This document shows, one piece after another, positions 9,315-17,958 of a stretch of DNA of 43,857 nucleotides; the stretch's first letter is position 1; each line of letters begins with the position of its first letter. The notes beneath the pieces are model-generated. The model ran no database searches. It had not been told where the DNA came from and saw only the letters and a list, made by a program, of their open reading frames with translations. The stretch spans positions 1 to 43,857 of the forward strand of contig CAJUMI010000005.1 in the NCBI GenBank assembly GCA_910587545.1, given 5' to 3'. Source of the DNA: an uncultured Muribaculaceae bacterium. GTDB lineage: Bacteria > Bacteroidota > Bacteroidia > Bacteroidales > Muribaculaceae. Position numbers and translations under genes: made by a program.

Positions 9315-10358
9315 ATGCTTTATATCGGTCATGACGCTCCGTTGAAACCGCTTAATACTATGGGAATAAGCGGAACAGTGAGGTGTCTTGTCAAGTGGGG
9401 GACCAAAGATGATCTCGACAGCCTCTTCGGCGATGAACGCTATGCCGCTGTCATCGCAGGCGGAGTTAAAACCATCGGACAGGGAAGTAATCTCCTGTTT
9501 GTCGGCCGTCATTATGATGGAACTCTCGCTCAATGCCGAGCGCTCAATGTCACCCTTGTCGATGAGGATGACCGCGGAGTGAGGCTTGAGGTCGCGGCCG
9601 GAGTGGCGCTTGATGATCTGGTGTCGTATTGCTGCCGCCAAAGATGGTGGGGGCTTGAAAATCTCTCACTGATTCCGGGCACGGTGGGCGGAGCTACGGT
9701 GCAGAATGTCGGGGCATATGGTGTGGAGTTTAAAGATGTTGTGAGCCAAATAAGGTGCTATGACACAGAGGCGCGTCAGGTCAGAAACTTCAGTGTGGAC
9801 GAGGTCGGTTATGCCTACCGTGATTCGATTTTCAAGCATTCTCCTGCTAAAGACCGGTATATCGTAATGTCGACCTTCATGAAACTGTCGAAGATTGCGG
9901 AGCCTCGCCTTGAATATGGAAACCTGAAAGGTATGGTGACAGGTGTCGATGACATCGTCGGCATACGTAATGCCGTGATCGCTGTGCGGCGGAGCAAATT
10001 GCCCGAAGTCGGGGTGACAGGCAGCGCGGGAAGTTTCTTTAAAAATCCGGTACTGACCGACGGCGAATTCAGTCGTGTCGTAGAAACCGCCGGACGTAAC
10101 GGCTTTGATGTCTCGTCTATGCCGGATTTCAACGTCGACGGCCGCCACAAACTGTCGGCCGCATGGCTGATCGACAAAGCCGGATGGAAAGGAGTGACGG
10201 AGAGACATGCTGTTGTCTGGCCCGGTCAGCCTCTGGTGCTGGCAAACGCCGACGGTCAGGCATCCGGACGCGATATCGCCGATCTGGCTCAGCGCATAAC
10301 TGACGATATATATAGCAAGTATGGTGTAAAACTTGAAACAGAAGTAGAATATTTATAG
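9315..10358 (+). CDS. murB: UDP-N-acetylmuramate dehydrogenase
   Basis: Reduces UDP-GlcNAc-enolpyruvate to UDP-MurNAc with NADPH and FAD, the second committed step of peptidoglycan synthesis. The 347-residue length matches type I (E. coli-like) MurB. The FAD domain shows IGQGSNLLF and SLIPGTVGGATVQNVGAYG. The substrate-contact motif GYAYRDSIFK supplies the conserved Arg. GSAGSFFKNP contains the catalytic Ser, and the C-terminal LETEVEYL holds the conserved Glu. The stop lies 5 nt before murA, so the two successive enzymes are co-transcribed from the promoter at 9242-9273. Confidence 0.96.
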   Translation: MLYIGHDAPLKPLNTMGISGTVRCLVKWGTKDDLDSLFGDERYAAVIAGGVKTIGQGSNLLFVGRHYDGTLAQCRALNVTLVDEDDRGVRLEVAAGVALDDLVSYCCRQRWWGLENLSLIPGTVGGATVQNVGAYGVEFKDVVSQIRCYDTEARQVRNFSVDEVGYAYRDSIFKHSPAKDRYIVMSTFMKLSKIAEPRLEYGNLKGMVTGVDDIVGIRNAVIAVRRSKLPEVGVTGSAGSFFKNPVLTDGEFSRVVETAGRNGFDVSSMPDFNVDGRHKLSAAWLIDKAGWKGVTERHAVVWPGQPLVLANADGQASGRDIADLAQRITDDIYSKYGVKLETEVEYL

Positions 10359-10363
10359 AACCT

Positions 10364-11674
10364 ATGAGTAAATTCGTAATAGAGGGAGGCAATCGTCTCA
10401 GCGGCGAGATCACTCCTCAAGGAGCCAAAAACGAAGCCTTGCAGATAATCAGCGCTACTTTGCTGACATCGGAAGTCGTCGAAGTGAATAATATCCCCGA
10501 TATACTCGATATCCGTAATCTTATAGCGCTGCTTGGCGACATGGGGGTGAAGATCGTCCGTCTTGACGAGGGGAGCTATAGTTTCCAGGCCGATGATATT
10601 AATCTCGAATATATTTCGAGTGACGAGTTTGTCAGACGCTGCTCATCGCTCCGCGGCTCTCTGTTGGTTGTGGGACCGTTGCTGGCACGGTTCGGCAAAG
10701 CTTGTTTCCCTCGTCCGGGAGGCGATAAGATCGGCCGGCGTAAAGTCGATACACATATCACGGGTCTGATCAGCCTCGGCGCGCGCTTCTCGGTTGCCGA
10801 TAATCATAAGAGCTATATGCTGGAGTGCTCCGGTGACAGGCTGTCAGGCACATATATGTTGCTCGACGAGGCATCGGTCACCGGCACGGCCAATATCGTC
10901 ATGGCGGCAAGCCTTGCAGATGGCGTCACGACAATTTATAATGCGGCCTGCGAGCCTTATGTGCAACAGTTGTGCCGTCTGCTTGTCGCTATGGGATCAA
11001 GAATCGAGGGCATAGGCTCTAATCTGCTCACCGTCTACGGACGCGACCGCCTCGGGGGCGCCGTCCATAATGTGCTTCCAGACATGATCGAGGTCGGAAG
11101 TTTCATCGGTATGGCTGCGATGACCCGCAGTTCTCTGCTGATCAAAAATGTATCGCGGCATAACCTCGGGGTCATACCCGAGTGTTTCAGGCGTCTCGGT
11201 ATCGGCATAGAGGAGCGAGGCGATGATCTTTTTGTGGAAGCGCAGTCGAGCTATGTCATCGAAAGCAGTCTCGACGGGTCGGTAATGACGGTAGCCGACG
11301 CTCCTTGGCCCGGCCTCACTCCCGACCTGCTGTCGGTGATGCTTGTGGTCGCTACGCAGTGCAGGGGCGAAGTGCTGATCCATCAGAAAATGTTTGAGTC
11401 GCGTCTGTTTTTCGTCGATCACCTCATAGACATGGGCGCCAAAATCATACTATGTGACCCCCATAGAGCTGTTGTCATCGGTCTCGACCATCATTCCGAG
11501 CTAAGAGCCAATCATATGCATTCGCCCGATATCAGGGCCGGCATAGCGATGCTGATAGCCGCCATGTCGGCTAAGGGTACGAGCGTCATTGACAATATCG
11601 AGCAGATCGACCGCGGCTATGAACGCATTGATGAGCGTCTCAACGCTCTCGGCGCCAAAATCACCCGAGTCTGA
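10364..11674 (+). CDS. murA: UDP-N-acetylglucosamine 1-carboxyvinyltransferase, Asp-type active site
   Basis: Transfers enolpyruvate from PEP to UDP-GlcNAc, the first committed step of peptidoglycan synthesis. The 436-residue protein has the EPSP-synthase-like double fold. GAKNEAL carries the conserved Lys22-Asn23 pair. The active-site loop reads PGGDKIGRRKVD: residue 121 is Asp (codon GAT at 10724-10726), where E. coli MurA has the fosfomycin-reactive Cys115. Known Asp-type enzymes are active but not alkylated by fosfomycin. It follows murB by 5 nt. The gene order murB-murA reverses the pathway order but keeps both in one transcript. Confidence 0.94.
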   Translation: MSKFVIEGGNRLSGEITPQGAKNEALQIISATLLTSEVVEVNNIPDILDIRNLIALLGDMGVKIVRLDEGSYSFQADDINLEYISSDEFVRRCSSLRGSLLVVGPLLARFGKACFPRPGGDKIGRRKVDTHITGLISLGARFSVADNHKSYMLECSGDRLSGTYMLLDEASVTGTANIVMAASLADGVTTIYNAACEPYVQQLCRLLVAMGSRIEGIGSNLLTVYGRDRLGGAVHNVLPDMIEVGSFIGMAAMTRSSLLIKNVSRHNLGVIPECFRRLGIGIEERGDDLFVEAQSSYVIESSLDGSVMTVADAPWPGLTPDLLSVMLVVATQCRGEVLIHQKMFESRLFFVDHLIDMGAKIILCDPHRAVVIGLDHHSELRANHMHSPDIRAGIAMLIAAMSAKGTSVIDNIEQIDRGYERIDERLNALGAKITRV

Positions 11675-11726
11675 GCTTTGGAGCAGGCTTGTGTTGAAAA
11701 AGAGTTGATAAATTGCGGTGTTTTGC

Positions 11727-11758
11727 TTGGACATTTTTGCTTTTATGATATAACTTTG
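11727..11758 (+). promoter_or_regulatory. Promoter of dnaB
   Basis: TTGG at 11727-11730, a 20-nt spacer, and TAACTTTG at 11751-11758 match the Bacteroidota consensus. The dnaB ATG lies 20 nt beyond the -7 element, giving a leader of about 13-15 nt. Confidence 0.75.
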
Positions 11759-11778
11759 CAGTAGAAAAAACAACCGAC

Positions 11779-13320
11779 ATGGCAGAACCGTCAAACAAGA
11801 CATACAATTATAGGAAACGCACTCCTGCGGCGCCGACAACTGACGCTCTGGGGCGTCTGTCTCCACGCGACACTGATGTTGAAGCCGCCGTTCTCGGCGC
11901 TCTGATGATCGAGAAAGACGCCTATACCGTGGTCTGCGACATATTAAAGCCGGAGAGCTTCTATGAGCCGTCGCACCAGAAGGTGTATGAGGCGATTCAG
12001 GCTCTTGGCGCATCGCAGCGTCCGATCGACCTTTTCACCGTTACGGAGCAGCTCAGACTCAACGGCGCGCTTGATGAGGTCGGAGGCCCTGCTTTTATCG
12101 TACAACTGACGTCCAATGTCACGTCGGCCGCTCACGTGGAATTCCACTCGCGCATAGTGGCGCAGAAATACCTTGCGCGCGAACTGATCTCGTTTGCCGC
12201 TCAGATCGAGAATAACGCTTTCGACGAGAGCATCGATGTTGACGATCTTCTGCAGGAGGCTGAGGGCAAGCTGTTTGAGATCTCTCAACGCAATGTCAAA
12301 AAGGATGTGACCCAGATTGATCCGGTGATCACGGCGGCGCTCGATCAGATCCAGGCTGCAGCCAACCGTACGTCGGGTCTCAGCGGTCTGCAGACCGGTT
12401 TCCACGAACTCGACAAGGTGACCTCGGGCTGGCAGAACTCTGACCTGATAATCATTGCGGCCCGTCCGGCGATGGGCAAGACAGCATTTGTGCTCTCGAT
12501 GGCCAAGAATATGGCTGTCAACTATAACATACCTATTGCTGTGTTCTCGCTCGAAATGAGCAATCTTCAGCTTGTCAACCGTCTTATTTCAAACGTCTGC
12601 GAACTCCCGGGCGAGAAGATCAAAAGCGGCCAGCTGACATCGCTCGAATGGGATCAGCTGATGGCCCGCATCAAGCATCTCAACGGCGCGCAACTCTATA
12701 TCGATGATACAGCTTCACTGTCGGTGTTTGAGCTCCGTACGAAAGCCCGCCGCCTTGTGAGGGAGCATAACATCAAGATGTTAATCATCGACTACCTTCA
12801 GCTGATGAACGCCTCGGGCATGAAGTTCGGCTCTCGAGAGCAGGAAGTCAGCATGATCTCGAGGTCGCTCAAGCAGCTTGCCAAGGAATTGAACATACCC
12901 ATCATCGCTCTCTCGCAGCTCAGCCGTCAGGTGGAGAACCGAAGCGACAACAAACGTCCCCAGCTTTCCGATCTCCGAGAGTCGGGCGCGATCGAACAGG
13001 ATGCCGACATCGTCTGTTTCATCCATCGTCCCGAATATTATTATCACAGCGACACAGACCCCAGCGGAAAAGACATCAGAGGTCTGGCCGAATTTATCAT
13101 CGCCAAGCACCGCAGCGGTTCGGTCAAGGATGTCAACATGCGTTTCAGAGCTCAGTTCGCCCGCTTCGAAAACTGGCTTGAAGAGAGTGGAGAGTCGATT
13201 GTGGAGTCGACTCCGTCGCGTCTCAACATGACTGACGGGGGAGCCGCCGCGATGCCTTCAAAACTTGCCGGAGGCTCGGCAGAATTCCTATCGTCGACCG
13301 ACGAACCTGCTCCGTTCTAA
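11779..13320 (+). CDS. dnaB: Replicative DNA helicase
   Basis: Hexameric helicase that unwinds DNA at the replication fork and recruits primase. At 513 residues it is full length with no intein. The N-terminal domain shows DTDVEAAVLGALMIEKDAY. The RecA-like core begins near residue 200 with TGFHELDKVTSGWQ and has Walker A ARPAMGKTAF (about 228-237), Walker B MLIIDYLQLM, and the later motifs ALSQLSRQVENR and DLRESGAIEQDAD. The C-terminal tail (about residues 470-513) is low in similarity signals and Ser/Ala rich. It has its own promoter, and no clear terminator follows. Confidence 0.97.
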   Translation: MAEPSNKTYNYRKRTPAAPTTDALGRLSPRDTDVEAAVLGALMIEKDAYTVVCDILKPESFYEPSHQKVYEAIQALGASQRPIDLFTVTEQLRLNGALDEVGGPAFIVQLTSNVTSAAHVEFHSRIVAQKYLARELISFAAQIENNAFDESIDVDDLLQEAEGKLFEISQRNVKKDVTQIDPVITAALDQIQAAANRTSGLSGLQTGFHELDKVTSGWQNSDLIIIAARPAMGKTAFVLSMAKNMAVNYNIPIAVFSLEMSNLQLVNRLISNVCELPGEKIKSGQLTSLEWDQLMARIKHLNGAQLYIDDTASLSVFELRTKARRLVREHNIKMLIIDYLQLMNASGMKFGSREQEVSMISRSLKQLAKELNIPIIALSQLSRQVENRSDNKRPQLSDLRESGAIEQDADIVCFIHRPEYYYHSDTDPSGKDIRGLAEFIIAKHRSGSVKDVNMRFRAQFARFENWLEESGESIVESTPSRLNMTDGGAAAMPSKLAGGSAEFLSSTDEPAPF

Positions 13321-13379
13321 GTGGTTAGGTCTGAATGTGAAATTTTTATAAGATTTTTTGAAGACTATCAAACCTTTCT

Positions 13380-13455
13380 AATAGTTGTGATGTTAGAATA
13401 GTACAATCGCCAATGGCGGTTGTACTAATGCAGAATTAAATTAATCACAACTATT
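13380..13455 (+). promoter_or_regulatory. Nested inverted repeats in the leader of the LRR gene
   Basis: An outer pair of perfect 12-nt arms (13380-13391 and 13444-13455, AATAGTTGTGAT and ATCACAACTATT) encloses an inner 12-bp hairpin (13400-13411 with 13415-13426, loop AAT, one G-U pair). The outer right arm ends 4 nt before the first ATG. As RNA this would hold the start region in a stem; as DNA the outer arms could be a protein-binding site. No T-run follows, so a simple terminator for dnaB is unlikely. Confidence 0.5.
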
Positions 13456-13459
13456 ATTT

Positions 13460-14527
13460 ATGTTTGATATGAAAAAAGTCGCTTTATTGTTTGCTGTCGC
13501 ACTAAGTAGTCTGGCAGTTAACGCACAGAAAATTGACAAAAACGAGTTGAAGCAACTCCAGGCTTTCCTCGCAGCTCCTGCTGAAAAAGAAGCAACAAAT
13601 GCACAAGCGCTTAAGATTGCCGATGTGAAATCGCCCGCTACATGGGAAGGCGTTACGGTCGAAAACGGTCACGTGACCAAGATAGAATGGAAAGGCAAGA
13701 AGATCGCCGGCGATCTAAACCTCAGCGATTTCTCCATGCTTCAGTCTGTCGACGTGTCGCGCAACGCCCTGACTTCCGTGTCTTTCTCTGGAGATGTTGC
13801 CCTTCAGGATCTTAACATCTCGCGTAACAAGATCACAGACGCCGATCTCACCGGCTGTACGAGCCTTGTTAAGGTGTCGGCCAACAACAACCGTATAACT
13901 GAGTTCGAGCTCAGTGGTGTGACTGCGTTGCAGAACCTCAATGTTGCCTCGAACTACCTTGTGGCACTTGATCTCTCGTTTGCGCCTACACTGAAGACGG
14001 TCAACTGCCAGTCCAACCATCTTGAGGCTCTCAATGTACAGGACTGCAAGTCTCTGAAGAATCTCTATTGCGGATACAACAAACTGACAACTCTCAATCT
14101 CGCGGGCGTTGAAAGCCTCCAGAATCTCAATATCGACGACAACGCGATCTCTAACCTTATCGTCTCTGGTCTTCCCTCGCTCTCAACCTTTGTATGCTCC
14201 GACAACAACATGAAAACACTCGGTGTGCGCGACTGTAACGTTCTTCTTGACATTGTCTGCTCTTACAACGATCTGACGACGTTCAACGTCACCAACTGTC
14301 CGCAGCTCCAGTTCGTCGATTGTTCTTACAATGACCTGACATCCCTTACACTCAGCAATCAGACATTCCTGCAGCGCCTTCTCTGCAACAATAACGAGCT
14401 CACCATGCTTGACGTATCATTTGACCAGGCACTTACCTACATCAACTGCCGCTTCAACATGATCACCGATCTCCGCACCATCGCTTGTCCCAACCTGCAC
14501 ATGATCGCCTGCCAGTGGAACTACTGA
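13460..14527 (+). CDS. Secreted leucine-rich-repeat protein with Cys ladder
   Basis: A 355-residue protein with a signal peptide (MKKVALLFAVALSSLAVNAQ, cleavage near residue 23 counting from 13460; the second Met at 13469 is an equally good start). After a spacer of about 70 residues, twelve or so leucine-rich repeats of exactly 21 residues run from about residue 94 to the C-terminus, each of the form LxxLxxxxNxLxxLxLxxxxx. From the fifth repeat on, the position two before the conserved Asn is mostly Cys (VNCQSN, LYCGYN, VDCSYN), and many repeats carry a second Cys near the end. The chain stops inside the last repeat with no capping, lipobox or sorting domain. It is probably periplasmic or exported; the ligand is unknown. 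Confidence 0.85.
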   Translation: MFDMKKVALLFAVALSSLAVNAQKIDKNELKQLQAFLAAPAEKEATNAQALKIADVKSPATWEGVTVENGHVTKIEWKGKKIAGDLNLSDFSMLQSVDVSRNALTSVSFSGDVALQDLNISRNKITDADLTGCTSLVKVSANNNRITEFELSGVTALQNLNVASNYLVALDLSFAPTLKTVNCQSNHLEALNVQDCKSLKNLYCGYNKLTTLNLAGVESLQNLNIDDNAISNLIVSGLPSLSTFVCSDNNMKTLGVRDCNVLLDIVCSYNDLTTFNVTNCPQLQFVDCSYNDLTSLTLSNQTFLQRLLCNNNELTMLDVSFDQALTYINCRFNMITDLRTIACPNLHMIACQWNY

Positions 14528-14537
14528 TGAATTGCAT

Positions 14538-14610
14538 GACATACGGATATATACCAACGAGAAGGGCTGCCCGACAGGCAGCCCTTCTCGTTGGTATATA
14601 TCCGTATGTC
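14538..14610. terminator. Perfect 34-bp inverted repeat between convergent genes
   Basis: Arms 14538-14571 and 14577-14610 are exact reverse complements over 34 nt with a 5-nt loop (CGACA). The inner part (AGGGCTGCC / GGCAGCCCT) resembles a terminator core, but neither side has a T-run. It lies 10 nt after the LRR stop and 49 nt after the nqrF stop, so a bidirectional terminator for both convergent transcripts is the likely role. Confidence 0.75.
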
Positions 14611-14659
14611 TGAAATGACTGATATGTCTGAGTCGTCCAAGATTCAGATAGGCTTGTTG

Positions 14660-15961
14660 TCAGCCTCCGAAGTTGTCGTAGTGGATCGACGACGGTTCTA
14701 CGCCGAGGCTGTCGAGCATTGCGTTGACAGCGTTACTCATCGGGCCAGGGCCGCACATGTAGTATTCGATGTCCTCGGGGTTGGGGTGATCTTTGAGATA
14801 GGTGTTGTAGATTACCTGGTGGACGAAGCCCGGAGTGTAGGCCACGCCTATCTCGTCGGCCACGGGATCGGGACGGTCGAGGGCGAGATGGAAGCGGAAA
14901 TTGGGGAACTCTTTCTCTAGGGCGAGGAAGTCGTCGAGATAGAACACTTCGTTGAGCGCACGCGCTCCATAGAAATAGTTCATTATGCGGTCGGTGCAAT
15001 GAAGTGTCTTGGTCATATACATGATCTGGGAGCGAAGCGGCGCCATGCCTGCGCCACCGCCGATCCACATCATCTCTGCCTTTGACTCGGTGTTGACATG
15101 GAAGTCGCCGTAAGGACCGCTCATCATCACCTTGTCGCCCGGTTTGAGCGTGAAGATGTAGCTTGACGCTATGCCAGGATTGACATCCATGAAGCCGACG
15201 GCGGGTTTGGGTTTGAACGGCGGAGTGGCGATGCGGACTGTCAGCATGATGCGGTCGCCTTCCGCGGGGTAGTTTGCCATCGAGTAGGCGCGGATGGTCG
15301 TGTCATCGTTTTTGCATTTAAGCCCGAACAGACCGAATTTTTCCCATGCTGGCAGATATTCCTTGCCGATGAGATCGCGGTCGATGTCGGTGGCGTAGTC
15401 CATCATGAATGGCGGAATTTTGATCTGGGCGTAGGAGCCGGGCAGGAAGTTCATATGCTCCCCCTCGGGAAGTTTCACGATAAATTCCTTGATGAAGGTC
15501 GCTACGTTGCGGTTGGAGATAACCTCGCACTCCCATTCCTTGACGTCGAGAACCGACGCGGGCACGTCGATCTTAAGGTTGTCTTTGACCTTTAGCTGGC
15601 ATCCGAGGCGCCAGCCTTCAAGCACTTGACGGCGGGTAAAGTGGACGGCTTCGGTGGGCAGAATTTCGCCGCCTCCCTCGAGCACGCGCACCTTGCATTG
15701 AGCGCAGCTGCCTTTGCCGCCGCAGGCCGACGGCAGGAAAATATTCTGGTCGGCGAGTGTCGAGAGCAGACTTTTGCCTGACTCGGCCTCGACATTTTTG
15801 TCGTTGTTGATGTTGATGGTTACCGAGCCTGAGTTGACAAGGCATTTTTTTGCTATGAGCAACACGATCACCAGAAGAAGGGTGATCAGAAGGAAGATGC
15901 CGACTCCGGCGACAAGTGTCAGAGTACCGGCTGATGAGGCGCATAATATATAGGTAGTCAT
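14660..15961 (-). CDS. nqrF: Na+-translocating NADH:quinone reductase subunit F
   Basis: The NADH-oxidising entry subunit of the sodium pump NQR. The 433-residue protein has one N-terminal membrane segment (VAGVGIFLLITLLLVIVLLI) and then a 2Fe-2S ferredoxin domain with ligands in SACGGKGSCAQCKV and WRLGCQLKV. The FAD domain carries RAYSMANYP, and the NADH domain carries GGGAGMAPLRSQ and YYMCGPGPM. It is the last gene of nqrABCDEF and begins 6 nt after nqrE. A long inverted repeat lies downstream. Confidence 0.96.
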   Translation of the reverse strand: MTTYILCASSAGTLTLVAGVGIFLLITLLLVIVLLIAKKCLVNSGSVTININNDKNVEAESGKSLLSTLADQNIFLPSACGGKGSCAQCKVRVLEGGGEILPTEAVHFTRRQVLEGWRLGCQLKVKDNLKIDVPASVLDVKEWECEVISNRNVATFIKEFIVKLPEGEHMNFLPGSYAQIKIPPFMMDYATDIDRDLIGKEYLPAWEKFGLFGLKCKNDDTTIRAYSMANYPAEGDRIMLTVRIATPPFKPKPAVGFMDVNPGIASSYIFTLKPGDKVMMSGPYGDFHVNTESKAEMMWIGGGAGMAPLRSQIMYMTKTLHCTDRIMNYFYGARALNEVFYLDDFLALEKEFPNFRFHLALDRPDPVADEIGVAYTPGFVHQVIYNTYLKDHPNPEDIEYYMCGPGPMSNAVNAMLDSLGVEPSSIHYDNFGG

Positions 15962-15967
15962 GGCGCG

Positions 15968-16585
15968 TCAGAGTTTTATGCCGAGGAAGCTCATGAAAGC
16001 TATTCCCATCAAAGCGGTTAATATGAAAGTGATACCTATGCCGCGGAGAGGGCGGGGAACGTTGGAGTAGGTCGCGATGCGTTCGCGGATCGCTGCGATG
16101 GCAGTAATGGCGAGCAGCCAGCCGAGGCCCCAGCCGCCTCCGGCACAGACAGCCGTCCATATGCTGCCGAAATCACGCTGCTGCATAAACAGCGATCCGC
16201 CGAGTATGGCGCAGTTGACGGCGATGAGCGGCAGGAAGATGCCGAGCGAGGCATAGAGTGACGGGCTGTATTTCTCGACTGCCATCTCGACGAGCTGTGT
16301 CATCGAGGCTATCACCGCAATGAACAGGATGAGCGACAGGAAGCTAAGATCGACATCGGCGTATTCAGGCCCGAGCCATGAGAGTGCCCCGGCTCTGAGA
16401 ACATATGTCTCGAGCAGATAGTTGATCGGAAGACTTATCACCAGCATGAAAGTCACGGCTATGCCGAGTCCGAACGCTGTCTTGACGTTCTTGCTTACGG
16501 CAAGAAACGAGCACATACCCAAAAAGTATGCGAAAATCATGTTGTCGACGAAGATCGACCGTATGAATATATTCAGATTTTCCAT
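15968..16585 (-). CDS. nqrE: Na+-translocating NADH:quinone reductase subunit E
   Basis: A 205-residue integral membrane subunit with six predicted helices, homologous to NqrD and RnfA. Recognisable segments are the opening NIFIRSIFVDNMIFAYFLGM and CSFLAVSKNVKTAFGLG, whose Cys is one of the ligands of the intramembrane iron centre shared with NqrD. It sits between nqrD (29 nt upstream) and nqrF (6 nt downstream) in the operon. Confidence 0.95.
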   Translation of the reverse strand: MENLNIFIRSIFVDNMIFAYFLGMCSFLAVSKNVKTAFGLGIAVTFMLVISLPINYLLETYVLRAGALSWLGPEYADVDLSFLSLILFIAVIASMTQLVEMAVEKYSPSLYASLGIFLPLIAVNCAILGGSLFMQQRDFGSIWTAVCAGGGWGLGWLLAITAIAAIRERIATYSNVPRPLRGIGITFILTALMGIAFMSFLGIKL

Positions 16586-16614
16586 TGTTTTTGTTTTTAG
16601 GCAATGAAGGTTGA

Positions 16615-17241
16615 TTAGTCTTCCTGGAGTTCTTTGTTGTGTGAGCGGTGAACCCAGATGATGCAGGCGACGACGATCAGAGCCATCGGCGGCAGTATCA
16701 TGAGGCCGTTGTTGACATAACCGGCTTCATAGAAAGCCTGAGGCACTACCTGATAGCTGAGCAGTGTGCCGCTGCCGAGCAATTCGCGGAAGAATCCTAC
16801 AATGACAAGTATTATGGCATAGCCCACGCCGTTGCCGATGCCGTCAAGAAACGACGGCCACGGACGGTTGGCCATGGCAAAAGCCTCGAGACGGCCCATC
16901 AGTATACAGTTGGTGATGATCAGGCCGATGAACACCGAGAGCTGTTTGCTGACATCATAGGCATAAGCCTGGAGCAGCTGGCTGACGATGACCACGAGAC
17001 CCGCCACGACAACCAACTGGACGATGATGCGGATGTTGGTCGGGATCGTGTTTCTGAGCAGCGAGATGATTACATTGGAAAAAGCGAGGACCGCGATGAC
17101 CGAAAGGCCCATCACGATCGACGGCTCTAGCTTGGCTGTCACGGCGAGAACCGAACAGATGCCGAGCACCTGGACAATTACAGGGTTGTTTTTCGAAAAC
17201 GGATTGAACAGAACGCTTTTGTTGGATACTTTATCTGCCAT
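16615..17241 (-). CDS. nqrD: Na+-translocating NADH:quinone reductase subunit D
   Basis: A 208-residue integral membrane subunit, paralogue of NqrE. It has NPVIVQVLGICSVLAVTAKL near the N-terminus, with the Cys expected to bind the iron centre at the NqrD-NqrE interface, and the characteristic IITNCILMGRLEAFAM segment. Several hydrophobic helices span the protein. The ATG lies 3 nt beyond the nqrC stop codon, so translation is closely coupled. Confidence 0.95.
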   Translation of the reverse strand: MADKVSNKSVLFNPFSKNNPVIVQVLGICSVLAVTAKLEPSIVMGLSVIAVLAFSNVIISLLRNTIPTNIRIIVQLVVVAGLVVIVSQLLQAYAYDVSKQLSVFIGLIITNCILMGRLEAFAMANRPWPSFLDGIGNGVGYAIILVIVGFFRELLGSGTLLSYQVVPQAFYEAGYVNNGLMILPPMALIVVACIIWVHRSHNKELQED

Positions 17242-17244
17242 GGC

Positions 17245-17958
17245 TTATCTGGTTCTGAGTGTTTCTAAAAAGTTCTTGTAGGGCATAAGACAGTCGGTGA
17301 GCATGGCTGCGACGCCTTTGCTCGTGATTGTGCCGCCCGATACGGCGTCGACGTAGTCTTCGTCGCCGAGGGGCTTCTGTCCTGCCTTGACAACGGTCAC
17401 GGGCAGGAAGCGGTCGTTCTTGAACATCTGTTTGCCTTCGAACTGACCGGAGAAAGCCGGTTTCTCGATTTCTGCACCGAGTCCTGGAGTCTCGCCCTGA
17501 TGGGCGAAATATGCGCCGTAGACTGTGGAGCCGTCGGCGTCGAGGGCGACGTAGCCCCAGATCGGGCCCCAGAGGCCAGCGCCATAGACCGGCAGGATAT
17601 ATTTTGTCGCGCCGTTGTCGGGTAGTGTGCATATATAGACCGGCAGCTGACGGATGTCTGCCGCTTCTTTTGACTCGTTGGCCACATTGACGGCAAAAGC
17701 GTTGTCGCCGATGCGTTCTCCTTTCTCATTGACGATAAACTGGTCGGTCACATATCTGTCAAAGGTCGATGAGATTTCATCAGCCTCAGCGGTGACATGG
17801 ACTGACGCAAGAATCTGTCGTTTCTTGTCGGCGTCGGCGTTTTCCTGCTGCAGAGGTTTAAGAGCCATGGCTGTGAGCGCAAGCGCCGAACCGACGACAA
17901 GCACGAGTGCTATTATATATATAATTGTGTAGCTGTTGCTTTGCTTGTTCATGATCAT
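17245..17958 (-). CDS. nqrC: Na+-translocating NADH:quinone reductase subunit C
   Basis: A 237-residue subunit with one N-terminal membrane helix (TIIYIIALVLVVGSALALTA) and a periplasmic domain that carries covalent FMN. The flavin attachment motif is visible near the C-terminus as DAVSGGTITSKGV, where a Thr takes the phosphoester-linked FMN. The start at 17958 overlaps the nqrB TGA (ATGA, 17955-17958); the Met two codons later (MNKQ) is an alternative start. Confidence 0.95.
   Translation of the reverse strand: MIMNKQSNSYTIIYIIALVLVVGSALALTAMALKPLQQENADADKKRQILASVHVTAEADEISSTFDRYVTDQFIVNEKGERIGDNAFAVNVANESKEAADIRQLPVYICTLPDNGATKYILPVYGAGLWGPIWGYVALDADGSTVYGAYFAHQGETPGLGAEIEKPAFSGQFEGKQMFKNDRFLPVTVVKAGQKPLGDEDYVDAVSGGTITSKGVAAMLTDCLMPYKNFLETLRTR

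Noticed and set aside
13739..14524. Tandem repeat array, considered as CRISPR or satellite DNA
   Set aside because: The periodicity (63 nt) is that of 21-residue leucine-rich repeats; it is in frame throughout and diverged at the DNA level.
14591..14920. A 109-codon plus-strand frame starting inside the long inverted repeat
   Set aside because: It is antisense to nqrF and has no independent promoter or family character.
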